This document shows, piece after piece, positions 1 to 7,164 of a stretch of 24,638 nucleotides of DNA; within the stretch, counting starts at the first letter, position 1; each line of letters opens with the position of its first letter. The DNA is from JBDTCS01 sp039923455. Its GTDB lineage: Bacteria > Bacteroidota > Ignavibacteria > Palsa-1295. The notes beneath the pieces were generated by a model. That model had not been told where the DNA came from. It did not search any database and was given only the letters and a program-made list of their open reading frames with translations. The DNA lies in the NCBI GenBank assembly GCA_039923455.1, contig JBDTCS010000172.1:1-24638 (forward strand), read 5' to 3'. The position numbers and the translations under genes are program-made.

Positions 1-405
1 GGCGACGATAAAACGGAGGCGGTTTTTCTTTGCGGTGGTATCGGCATCACGCCGTTCTATAGCATGATGAAGAACGCTGTGCTGAACAACCTTTCACAAA
101 AGCTGACACTCTTCTTTTCGAACAAGACTCCTCAGGATGCGCCGTTTCGGGATGAGATGAATAGCTTTGCTGCTCAGAACAAAGCACTCACGGTGATCGA
201 ATCGATGGATCATCCCGACGCTTCATGGACCGGAGAGCATGGGTTTATTAATCAAGCAATGCTCGAGCGTCATCTCGCCGATCTAACGAAGCCGATCTTT
301 TATATCGCAGGTCCACCGCAGATGGTTGCTGCGATGAACACGATGCTCCTCGGTGCGGGCGTGGTGAAAGAGCATATTCGGCTCGACGAGTTTTCGGGCT
401 ATTAA
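1..405 (+). CDS. FAD/NAD(P)-dependent oxidoreductase, C-terminal part (5' end outside window)
   Basis: The reading frame is open from the first base to the TAA at 403-405, giving the last 134 residues of a longer protein. It holds the NAD(P)-binding half of a ferredoxin-NADP+ reductase-type flavoprotein. Visible motifs are a GGIGITPF nucleotide-binding loop near residues 13-20, a strand followed by FFSNKT, the late IFYIAGPPQMV motif, and an acidic-aromatic end (DEFSGY) typical of this fold. Such proteins pass electrons between NAD(P)H and a flavin, then to a ferredoxin, haem or other partner. The partner cannot be told because the FAD domain and any N-terminal fusion lie upstream. The Met at 64 is internal to the domain and is not the start. 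The gene converges on bshA, whose stop lies 42 bp away. Confidence 0.85.
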   Translation, partial: GDDKTEAVFLCGGIGITPFYSMMKNAVLNNLSQKLTLFFSNKTPQDAPFRDEMNSFAAQNKALTVIESMDHPDASWTGEHGFINQAMLERHLADLTKPIFYIAGPPQMVAAMNTMLLGAGVVKEHIRLDEFSGY

Positions 406-444
406 TAGTTTTTGGGCTATTAAAAGTTTTCGACTACTGAAATC
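391..444. repeat. 18-bp imperfect tandem repeat over the oxidoreductase stop codon
   Basis: Three consecutive 18-bp units (391-408, 409-426, 427-444) begin TTTTCG or TTTTTG. The first two share the core GGGCTATTAA and the third has diverged. The first unit encodes the last codons and stop of the oxidoreductase, so the second unit is a near copy of the gene end lying in the spacer. Slippage duplication is the simplest explanation. Confidence 0.7.
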
Positions 445-447
445 TTG

Positions 448-1605
448 CTACGCGGTTTGCATTGCGGCCGCGTATGCGTCTTCGTATTTTTTGACGATGC
501 GCTCTTTCGTGAACTCGGTGCGAGCGTGAGCGAGCGCTGCAACAGACATGCGCTTTTGAAGATCGCTGTCGGTCAAGATTTCTAAAGTTTTTGCTGCGAG
601 CACTTCAACATTTCCCATCGGCACTACGAAGCCTGTCACGCCATCGACGTTCAGTTCCGTCAGCCCACCCACATCACTCGATACAACAGGCACACCACAC
701 GCCATCGCCTCGAGCGCAGAGAGTCCGAAGCTTTCATTGCCGGACGGAATGAGAAATACATCGCTGGATCCAAGTATCGCGGCAAGCTCTGATTGTTTTC
801 CGAGAAATTGTGTATGTTGAATGATACCAAGTTCACGCGCGAGTGCTTGGCATCCGCTACGATCGGGCCCATCACCCACGAAAAGAAAGCGCGCCTTGAT
901 ACCGGTATCGAGAATTATTTTGAACGCAAGCACTGCATCACGCACGCGCTTAACTTCACGAAAATTGGAGACGTGCACTAACAATTTTTCGCCGTTCGGT
1001 GCAAGCAGCTTTCGAAAACGGCGCGTGTCGAGTGGTTGGAAGGCTTCGATATCTACAAAATTGTGAATGACCTCTATCTCCTTTTTCACGCCATAATTTT
1101 GGAGCGTCTCTTGCCGAAGATATTCGGAAACAGCGGTGACCCCGTCCGAAGATTCAATCGAGAACTTCATGAGCGGCTCGAAAGATTTTTCCAGACCCAC
1201 CAGCGTGATATCGGTGCCGTGGAGTGTGGTGATGATCTTTACCTTCGTATCAAAATCTTTTTCTAGAATTTGTTTTGCGAGCACTGCACTTGTGGCATGC
1301 GGAATTGCATAGTGTGCATGTAGGATATCCAGCTTCTCGAATCGGACAACTTCGACCATCTTACTCGCGAGGGCCATCGAGTAAAGCGGAAATTCGAAAA
1401 GTGGATAGCTCGACATTTCCACTTCGTGATAATAAATATTATCAATGTATTCGTTTGCATGACTGCCGAGACCGGTCAGGCGCATTGGGAGTGCGTAGGT
1501 GATGAAGTGCACTTTGTGCCCGCGCTCAGCGAGGGATTTGCCAAGTTCCGTTGCAACGACACCCGAGCCGCCATACGTCGGGTAACATGTGATTCCGATA
1601 TTCAT
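448..1605 (-). CDS. bshA: N-acetyl-alpha-D-glucosaminyl L-malate synthase (bacillithiol glycosyltransferase)
   Basis: A GT-B fold, family 4 glycosyltransferase of 385 residues, the usual BshA length. BshA transfers GlcNAc from UDP-GlcNAc to L-malate, the first step of bacillithiol synthesis in the cytoplasm. The protein opens with MNIGITCYPTYGGSG, the characteristic BshA start with its glycine-rich loop (residues 12-15). It then has HGTDIT (129-134), HNFVD, an NFREVKR stretch (from 214) and the GT4 ExxxxxxxE signature in ESFGLSALEAMACG (Glu 291 and 299). The frame stays open 73 codons further upstream, but that part is low-complexity and lies over a tandem repeat, so the ATG at 1605-1603 is chosen. 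No clear Shine-Dalgarno is seen. bshB and bshC are not in the window. A related GT4 enzyme is the alternative, but the N-terminal motif favours BshA. Confidence 0.85.
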   Translation of the reverse strand: MNIGITCYPTYGGSGVVATELGKSLAERGHKVHFITYALPMRLTGLGSHANEYIDNIYYHEVEMSSYPLFEFPLYSMALASKMVEVVRFEKLDILHAHYAIPHATSAVLAKQILEKDFDTKVKIITTLHGTDITLVGLEKSFEPLMKFSIESSDGVTAVSEYLRQETLQNYGVKKEIEVIHNFVDIEAFQPLDTRRFRKLLAPNGEKLLVHVSNFREVKRVRDAVLAFKIILDTGIKARFLFVGDGPDRSGCQALARELGIIQHTQFLGKQSELAAILGSSDVFLIPSGNESFGLSALEAMACGVPVVSSDVGGLTELNVDGVTGFVVPMGNVEVLAAKTLEILTDSDLQKRMSVAALAHARTEFTKERIVKKYEDAYAAAMQTA

Positions 1606-1671
1606 AAGTCGATCGAATAATTTTCTTCGTATTTGAATGCTCGATGATATTTCCGATTCGTGGGTCGGAGT

Positions 1672-1711
1672 GAGAACAATCTTTTTGGAGAACAATCTTT
1701 TGGGAGAACAG
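1672..1711. repeat. 16-bp tandem repeat upstream of bshA
   Basis: Two almost identical 16-bp units beginning GAGAACAATCTTTT (1672-1687, 1688-1703) are followed by a partial third (GAGAACAG, from 1704). They lie in the spacer between bshA and the divergent yigZ-family gene, so they could sit in the bshA leader. Confidence 0.65.
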
Positions 1712-1793
1712 TTGTTACGGTCTCGATAGTGCAAAATTCCCCAATGCATTTCAATTAATTCTCGTTCTACAACGCATTCGTGTTTGAAGTAGG

Positions 1794-1801
1794 TATTTTT
1801 G
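1794..1801 (+). promoter_or_regulatory. Bacteroidota-type -7 element (TATTTTTG) of the yigZ-family gene
   Basis: TATTTTTG fits the TAnnTTTG -7 consensus of the Bacteroidota primary sigma factor. Only six bases separate it from the ATG at 1808, so transcription would begin at or very near the start codon (a leaderless mRNA). No convincing -33 TTTG is seen at the expected distance. Confidence 0.5.
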
Positions 1802-1807
1802 CAATTA

Positions 1808-2446
1808 ATGAAGAGCCCGACCATTCCGAACGACTATTTTCTTACCGTCGCTTCCCCACTCCGAGCACCGGAGTTTAAGGTGAAGGGATCTCGGTTCATT
1901 GCGGATATTTTGCCCGTGGGGGCGAAAGAAGATGTCGAGCTCGCACTTGGCTCCATTCGAAAAGAATTTTATGACGCATCGCATCATTGTTTCGCGTATC
2001 GTATCGGTCCTACAGGTGTACTCTTGCGTGCGGCCGATGACGGCGAGCCGAATGGTAGTGCGGGACGTCCGATCCTGCTTATTCTGACAAGCGCGAAGCT
2101 CACCGATACGCTTCTGATCGTCACGCGCTATTTCGGTGGTACCAAGTTAGGAACAGGTGGACTTGCGAGGGCGTATGCCGAAGCTGCTCAGCAAGCTGTT
2201 TCGCTTGCCCAAATTCAAACCATCTATTTGACAGACCAGATTCATCTGACGCTTCCCTATGACGATCTGGCACCACTCGAGCGAATGCTCACGAAGTTTC
2301 AGAGTGCCGCTTTTGATGTGGTCTATCTGGACAACGTGAATATGAAGATTAATATTCGTAAATCATTGCGGGATACCTTCCTCGCCGAACTCATCGAGTC
2401 GTTTCAAGGACGCATCGGAGTGATTGAGGCACGAAATCAGATCTGA
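1808..2446 (+). CDS. yigZ: IMPACT/YigZ family protein
   Basis: A 212-residue cytoplasmic protein of the UPF0029/IMPACT family, the usual length for bacterial YigZ. Bacterial members have two domains, an N-terminal IMPACT fold and a C-terminal ferredoxin-like domain; their molecular role is poorly defined, although eukaryotic IMPACT regulates the kinase GCN2. Visible family motifs are KGSRFIA near the N-terminus, ASHHCFAYRIG (about 57-67), DDGEPNGSAGRP (77-88) and RYFGGTKLGTGGL (107-119), the hallmark of the family. The frame can be extended to a TTG at 1799, but the ATG at 1808 fits both the protein and the promoter placement. The gene converges on the metallopeptidase gene with an 18-bp gap and no visible terminator. 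Confidence 0.9.
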   Translation: MKSPTIPNDYFLTVASPLRAPEFKVKGSRFIADILPVGAKEDVELALGSIRKEFYDASHHCFAYRIGPTGVLLRAADDGEPNGSAGRPILLILTSAKLTDTLLIVTRYFGGTKLGTGGLARAYAEAAQQAVSLAQIQTIYLTDQIHLTLPYDDLAPLERMLTKFQSAAFDVVYLDNVNMKINIRKSLRDTFLAELIESFQGRIGVIEARNQI

Positions 2447-2464
2447 AAAGTTGCTGACCTCTGC

Positions 2465-4780
2465 TTAGTGTGGACGCAGAAAATTTTGCTCCTCGATAAT
2501 TTCCGCTTCTTCCTCGATGAATGCTGCACGAACCTCGACGGGCGGTGTTGGCATCGGCCCTCGGCTACCAAGCTCTCGTGCTTTCAGAGCAATGATCGAG
2601 CGGAATGTGCTATCGTAGTTGGAGAGTGCACCCGTTTCTGCTCGCGCATTTAACTTTGCAAGCGCACTTTCGTAGTGCGCGATTGCTCTACGATACTCAC
2701 CGGATGAGGCACTCGCTTGCGCTCGCAGCACATCGAACTCTGGCGGGGTGGGTGTAAACATTATATTGTACCCAAGCGCGTCCAAGATTGCTCGCCGGTC
2801 TTTCGATCCATCCTTTGTGTAGATCGCTGTCACAAATTTTTGCCACACCCCAATTCCGACAAGCTTGGTTTGTTCGGATCGAAGCAGCGCATCAAAAATA
2901 TGTGCGCGAACAAAATATGCCTCATCCAATCCGATTTCTTCTGCAGTGGAAAATTCAGCGAATGCCTTCGTCGTGTCACCCAGCAATAGCGCAATCTCAG
3001 CTTTCACCAAATGGAGACTTGTCCGCTGACGACTTTCGTGCGCAAAGGAAGTTGTGTCGAGTATGCGTGCGGCGATCTCAGGCCTTCCGAGTCGTAGCTG
3101 CGCCGTGACTCGTCCACCAAGTGCCGTGCGACTTCCCGATTCGGCAAGTACGAGTGCGTAAAGACTATCGGCTGCACGATAATTCGAGAGAGACATCAAC
3201 TCCTCAGCACTACGAGTCCATTTGCCGATGCGTCTTAGGCACGGCTGAAAGAGTATCGAGCTTCCACCAAAATAGAATTGCGTGCGCAAGGAATCGTTTG
3301 ACGAAACGGTGTGAACGGATGATGCAAGCGATACCTTCCAGTCTGTCTCGAGTTGCTCCAGCGATCTGTGATACTCGAGATCATAATCGAGTGATCGGTA
3401 TAGTTTGACATACGGCTTTGATCCGTATTTCGCAAGCAGAAATTTAGCGAACGAACCAGCGAGCACATAGCTCTTCGCACTGGAGTTCGATGCGAATCCG
3501 GAAAACGACATCACGTCGCGAACACCCGTCGCGAGTTTTAGTTTAAGTATCAGTGCAGCATGTTCGTCGAGCGTTCGCATGCTGCCGAATCGAGGCTCGA
3601 GCGCCATTGCAACGCCTTCGGTCAGCCCGGTGGACCAACTGGCATAGAACGGAAAGCTTCCCGATTCACGAAGCAAGACGTGCACGAGTTCATGCTTTAA
3701 CGACGAAAGGTTAGCGCGCGTAATGTGTAATTCACTCAACCACGGCTTCGAGATACTCGCACTTCTGGTGCCAACATATTCGAACATATCGTCGGCAGTC
3801 GAGTAGAGATAGATATGAATATCGCGTGAACTATCCCCAAGCGCAAGCCGCGATCGGATCGCGTGAAGATACCAACGTGTGTCGTCTTTCAGCTTTGCGA
3901 CCTCTTCGGGGAAGAGTCCACTTGGTCGGTAGAAGATCGTGCAGTGGGCGTCTATTACGATGTGCGCAGAAAGATTTTGCTCGAGCCTTGTGTGTGTGCA
4001 GACGATTCCATATTTATCATTGAGAATGGAAGCGAGGACTATCATTGTGACGAGGGCACCATACGCGAATGTTGGTTTTGCAATTATTGCTGCACGCTTT
4101 CTGGCGAATGCTTGAGCTGCCAAAAGCAAAGCGATCGCAAACGCGAAGCACTCGATCCGAAAAATCAGGTAGGTTCGTGTGAGTGTTAATGCCTCATCCC
4201 AAACGAGCCCGGGAAAATATCCATACTGCCATCCATACGTGTAGATTTGCGGGAAGATGTATCCTGGTAGCAAGGATAGTCCGAAGGTCAGAAACCAAAA
4301 TGCCAAAAAGCCCCAAGTTGATGATTTTTGCGTGCGGGTGACCAATCCGATTGCGGATCCGAACATTGCTGCAAGAATAGCACTCGGAATCGCAACCTCG
4401 AGATAAAAGACCAATCCGTCCCAAAGGGCGCAATTGGGGATCGAAAGTGTCGAGATAAGGGAGAGAATTAGTGGAATTAGGCTCAAAAGAAGCCCTTCCC
4501 AGGTAGCTTTTCCACTCATGGCCCATGATGATCGGCGCGAATCAAAACGGACGCTCCGAGCCGCTCTGAGGCCCACCAGAAGGCTCAGGACTGTCGCCAT
4601 CGAGGCCGAGAATTCGAAGCCCAATGTCCGAAATAGCGGACTCCCAAAACTGATGAGCGCAAGCGCTGCCAGCGTGACCACAACCGCTGGTAAAACGAGC
4701 TCTTGGAAAGGAGATTTCCTTTCGGAATCACCAAAATTATTCTCCTCGATCACATTTTTAAACGCTGGTGGGAAATCCAT
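2465..4780 (-). CDS. Multi-pass membrane protein with peptidase MA-like zinc protease domain and TPR repeats
   Basis: A 771-residue protein. The N-terminal third has about seven hydrophobic segments (roughly residues 27-46, 58-72, 95-114, 125-145, 157-175, 204-224 and 238-254). A soluble domain follows with the zinc-binding motif HELVH (His363, Glu364, His367) and, 21 residues later, TEG with Glu388 as candidate third ligand. This is a gluzincin layout like the peptidase MA family. The last 250 or so residues look like helical TPR-type repeats (RAADSLYALVLAESG, AFAEFSTAEEIGLDEA). The catalytic residues appear intact, so activity is plausible; the substrate is unknown. The ATG at 4780 is chosen because the upstream 26 codons overlap the divergent promoter region. 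The 4897 gene is transcribed divergently. Confidence 0.65.
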   Translation of the reverse strand: MDFPPAFKNVIEENNFGDSERKSPFQELVLPAVVVTLAALALISFGSPLFRTLGFEFSASMATVLSLLVGLRAARSVRFDSRRSSWAMSGKATWEGLLLSLIPLILSLISTLSIPNCALWDGLVFYLEVAIPSAILAAMFGSAIGLVTRTQKSSTWGFLAFWFLTFGLSLLPGYIFPQIYTYGWQYGYFPGLVWDEALTLTRTYLIFRIECFAFAIALLLAAQAFARKRAAIIAKPTFAYGALVTMIVLASILNDKYGIVCTHTRLEQNLSAHIVIDAHCTIFYRPSGLFPEEVAKLKDDTRWYLHAIRSRLALGDSSRDIHIYLYSTADDMFEYVGTRSASISKPWLSELHITRANLSSLKHELVHVLLRESGSFPFYASWSTGLTEGVAMALEPRFGSMRTLDEHAALILKLKLATGVRDVMSFSGFASNSSAKSYVLAGSFAKFLLAKYGSKPYVKLYRSLDYDLEYHRSLEQLETDWKVSLASSVHTVSSNDSLRTQFYFGGSSILFQPCLRRIGKWTRSAEELMSLSNYRAADSLYALVLAESGSRTALGGRVTAQLRLGRPEIAARILDTTSFAHESRQRTSLHLVKAEIALLLGDTTKAFAEFSTAEEIGLDEAYFVRAHIFDALLRSEQTKLVGIGVWQKFVTAIYTKDGSKDRRAILDALGYNIMFTPTPPEFDVLRAQASASSGEYRRAIAHYESALAKLNARAETGALSNYDSTFRSIIALKARELGSRGPMPTPPVEVRAAFIEEEAEIIEEQNFLRPH

Positions 4781-4804
4781 GACGAAGAATTTTTTTCTGC
4801 AAAC

Positions 4805-4837
4805 TTGGGACTTTCGCTCGCTTCTTCCGTAACTTTG
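4805..4837 (+). promoter_or_regulatory. Candidate Bacteroidota-type promoter of the 4897 gene
   Basis: A TTG at 4805-4807 is followed after 22 bp by TAACTTTG (4830-4837), which fits TAnnTTTG exactly. This is the only -7 match here with a plausible -33 partner. It would give a leader of about 55 bases. The 22-bp spacing is slightly long compared with the usual 19-21. Confidence 0.45.
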
Positions 4838-4896
4838 CCCGTCGAAAGATTCGAACACGGTTTGCTAACGAAAGAACTCTTAAAGAACTCAGCGAG

Positions 4897-5205
4897 ATGT
4901 CCGAAGCCATTATTGTTACTATTGCCTATACGGTCCGTCCGGAAAAGCGTGAAGAATTCATGCAACTCATCACCGGTCTTGTTGCGAGTGTCAATGGCCT
5001 CGCTTCCGGTGTTAAGATGTCGCTCTATGAAACAGAAGGTGTACCGAATAGCTTCGTAGAGATCTATGCCTGTGATTCCATCGAACATTTTGATTCACTC
5101 GAAGACGATGTGGACGATGCCTCACGCGAGTCGATCGCCAAGATCGCCAGCGAATTTACGACGACACGCCAGTCTGTCACCACGCTTCGCCGCGTGCTGA
5201 AGTAA
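4897..5205 (+). CDS. Antibiotic biosynthesis monooxygenase-like (ABM) small protein
   Basis: A 102-residue protein with the size and pattern of the dimeric alpha-beta barrel ABM family. An opening strand (IIVTIAYTVRP) leads into a helix with EKREEFMQLI. A loop-strand region (KMSLYETEGVPNSFVEIYAC) is followed by the typical helix with HFDSLEDD. Members include quinol monooxygenases and haem-degrading enzymes, but many have no known reaction and the substrate cannot be inferred here. No signal peptide or membrane segment is seen, so it is probably cytoplasmic. The Met at 4897 is followed directly by the first strand, which supports this start. It is a single-gene unit ahead of a tRNA. Confidence 0.6.
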   Translation: MSEAIIVTIAYTVRPEKREEFMQLITGLVASVNGLASGVKMSLYETEGVPNSFVEIYACDSIEHFDSLEDDVDDASRESIAKIASEFTTTRQSVTTLRRVLK

Positions 5206-5228
5206 TCAGCCGGAGGCTCTTTGCCTTA

Positions 5229-5264
5229 GGGTTTGCACTGCTGAATGCAGCAACCCCTATTTTC
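5229..5264 (+). terminator. Possible terminator after the ABM-like gene
   Basis: GGGTT at 5229-5233 can pair with AACCC at 5252-5256, and CTGC (5238-5241) with GCAG (5247-5250) around a TGAAT loop. A weak T-run (CTATTTT) follows. Bulges make it much less convincing than the other terminators here. Confidence 0.3.
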
Positions 5265-5373
5265 GGAACCTCGGTTAACCCGAGTCTGTTGCACCCGTCC
5301 GCGAAGCAGGGGTGGCACAACGTCACTCTTGAAAGATCGCTCTTGTAGAGTCGCTTGCAAAGACAAAATATTC

Positions 5374-5447
5374 GGGCAATTGGCGCAGTTGGTTAGCGCG
5401 TTTCCTTGACATGGAAAAGGTCACTGGTTCGAATCCAGTATTGCCCA
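5374..5447 (+). tRNA. tRNA-Val(GAC)
   Basis: A complete 74-nt cloverleaf. The 7-bp acceptor stem is GGGCAAT (5374-5380) with ATTGCCC (5440-5446). The D-stem is GCGC/GCGC. The anticodon stem TTTCC/GGAAA encloses the loop TTGACAT with anticodon GAC at 5408-5410, reading GUC valine codons. The T-stem ACTGG/CCAGT encloses TTCGAAT. The discriminator is A (5447). CCA is not fully encoded, so it must be added after transcription. Confidence 0.95.
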
Positions 5448-5491
5448 CAGATTCCGCCGCACGTTGGGCGCCAGCTATTCCAAAAGATTGG

Positions 5492-5530
5492 AGGCACGCA
5501 GTGATCTTCACTTCGTGCCTTTTGTTTTTT
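5492..5530 (+). terminator. Intrinsic terminator after tRNA-Val
   Basis: AGGCACG (5492-5498) pairs with CGTGCCT (5514-5520). An inner stem AGTGA/TCACT (5500-5504 and 5508-5512) closes a three-base loop, with one mismatch between the two stems. A T-rich run follows (5521-5530). It ends tRNA-Val transcription before pyk. Confidence 0.85.
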
Positions 5531-5576
5531 AACAGAGAGGCAACCGACAATTAATAGATTCGGCCTTTTCTTTATT

Positions 5577-5584
5577 TATTTTTG
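5577..5584 (+). promoter_or_regulatory. Bacteroidota-type -7 element (TATTTTTG) of pyk
   Basis: TATTTTTG followed by CA lies eight bases before the pyk ATG, in the same arrangement as at the yigZ-family gene and holB. Transcription would start at or just before the ATG. No clear -33 element and no Shine-Dalgarno are visible. Confidence 0.5.
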
Positions 5585-5592
5585 CAGACGCA

Positions 5593-7053
5593 ATGCGAAC
5601 AAAAACCAAGATCGTAGCGACGCTCGGCCCGTCGTCGCAGAGTGAAGAACTTATAGAAGCCCTGATCGTAGCCGGTATGGATATTGCCCGGCTAAATTTT
5701 TCGCACGCGACCCCCGAAATTCACATTGAAACAGCTAAGACCGTCCGACGTGTCAGCGAGCGCTTGGGCAAACCGATCGCAATTCTTGGTGATCTCCCCG
5801 GTCCAAAACTTCGAACCGGTGAAGTCGATGATCCAAACGGCTTACCACTGGAGCCCAATGCAGAGATCAGCCTCGTCTTTGATGCAGCACACACTACCGC
5901 CGAGCGCATCACGACAACCTATCCTTATCTCGGTGACGATGTGCATATTGGTGATTCGATCTTGCTCGATGATGGACAGATCGAGCTCGTCGTAACAAAG
6001 CGGGTCAATGAGCAAGAGATCAAAGCCGTCGTGAAGAATGGCGGGCGTTTGAAAAGTCACAAGGGAATAAATTTTCCGGCTTCGACGCTGCGCATTCCTG
6101 CGCTTTCGGATCACGACAAAGAGCTTGTCAAAGTTGCGGTACGCGATATCAAAGTGGATGCGCTTGCGCTATCCTTCGTGCGAAAAGCGCAAGATCTTTT
6201 GGAGTTGCGTGCATTTTTAAAATCGGAGTTGGGTGATACACTCACGCCGATCATCGCGAAGATTGAGAAGCCGGAGGGTGTCGATAATATTCTCTCGATA
6301 CTCGATGAGACCGATATGATCATGGTTGCACGTGGCGATCTTGGCGTCGAGATGCCACTCGAAGATGTACCACCGATTCAGAAGCGTCTGGTCGATCTTG
6401 CGAACTCGCGAGGCGTGCCTGTAATCACGGCGACACAGATGCTTGAATCGATGATCACACATCCACGTCCGACACGTGCCGAAGCGAGTGATGTGGCGAA
6501 CGCAGTCTTCGATGGTTCGGATTGCGTAATGCTCTCGGCGGAAACAAGTGCCGGTGCCTATCCGGTCGAGGCTGTTCGAACAATGCGTGAAATTATTGTG
6601 TCCGCGGAAGCAAGTGGCTATGTTCGCGTCGATAGAAATTTCGTACTGCCACAAGATGAGGCGGAATACGCAATGGATTCCGTCGCGCGGGCTGCATGCG
6701 TCCTCGCCGAAGAGATCAATGCGCACACGATCATTTGTGCAACGCTCTCCGGTCGGAGTGCGCGATATGTTGCGAAGTATCGATTCTCAAAACAAGTGAT
6801 TGGAATGTCGACCGACGATTCCGCGCTGCGGAGAATGGCGTTCTATCACGGAGTAATTCCTCTTAAGCTCGAAGAGATCAAAGGCTTCGACGAAACACTG
6901 AACATGATGGTCGCCATCGGTCAACGACGGGGCGTGATCGATAACAATGGCTGGGTTGTAATGACAGCAGGCCATCCGATCTTTCAGGTGAGCCACACCA
7001 ACATGATCAAGGTGCATTATGTCGGTCCCGCAGAGACGCCTGCGATAGTGTAG
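5593..7053 (+). CDS. pyk: Pyruvate kinase
   Basis: Converts phosphoenolpyruvate and ADP to pyruvate and ATP, the last step of glycolysis, in the cytoplasm. The 486-residue protein is full length and starts with the canonical KTKIVATLGPSS. Active-site features are present: RLNFSH (Arg33, Asn35, Ser37, His38), GDLPGPKLRTG (66-76), IAKIEKPEG with catalytic Lys223 and metal ligand Glu225, ARGDLGVE with metal ligand Asp249, and ITATQMLESM with Thr281. It then has PRPTRAEASDVANAV (291-305) and SAETSAGAYPVEAV. The C-terminal domain after about residue 350 is complete. Neighbours (a tRNA and a phosphoesterase) do not suggest an operon. Confidence 0.97.
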   Translation: MRTKTKIVATLGPSSQSEELIEALIVAGMDIARLNFSHATPEIHIETAKTVRRVSERLGKPIAILGDLPGPKLRTGEVDDPNGLPLEPNAEISLVFDAAHTTAERITTTYPYLGDDVHIGDSILLDDGQIELVVTKRVNEQEIKAVVKNGGRLKSHKGINFPASTLRIPALSDHDKELVKVAVRDIKVDALALSFVRKAQDLLELRAFLKSELGDTLTPIIAKIEKPEGVDNILSILDETDMIMVARGDLGVEMPLEDVPPIQKRLVDLANSRGVPVITATQMLESMITHPRPTRAEASDVANAVFDGSDCVMLSAETSAGAYPVEAVRTMREIIVSAEASGYVRVDRNFVLPQDEAEYAMDSVARAACVLAEEINAHTIICATLSGRSARYVAKYRFSKQVIGMSTDDSALRRMAFYHGVIPLKLEEIKGFDETLNMMVAIGQRRGVIDNNGWVVMTAGHPIFQVSHTNMIKVHYVGPAETPAIV

Positions 7054-7164
7054 GCTGTGGTCTAGATCGTTTTCGATTCGGAGACTTGTGTGCATGGCGA
7101 ACGGAACAACCCCTGTTTCCAGTTCTTGAATGCTGTCAACACTATCCGATTATCCGTTCAACAA

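Noticed and set aside
1606..1824. N-terminal extension of bshA
   Set aside because: The frame is open, but BshA proteins begin at MNIGITCYPTYGGSG and the extension crosses a tandem repeat and the divergent gene's start.
5323..5550. 75-codon open frame on the - strand
   Set aside because: It lies across tRNA-Val; its GFEPVTFSMSRKRANQL string is the antisense translation of the tRNA.
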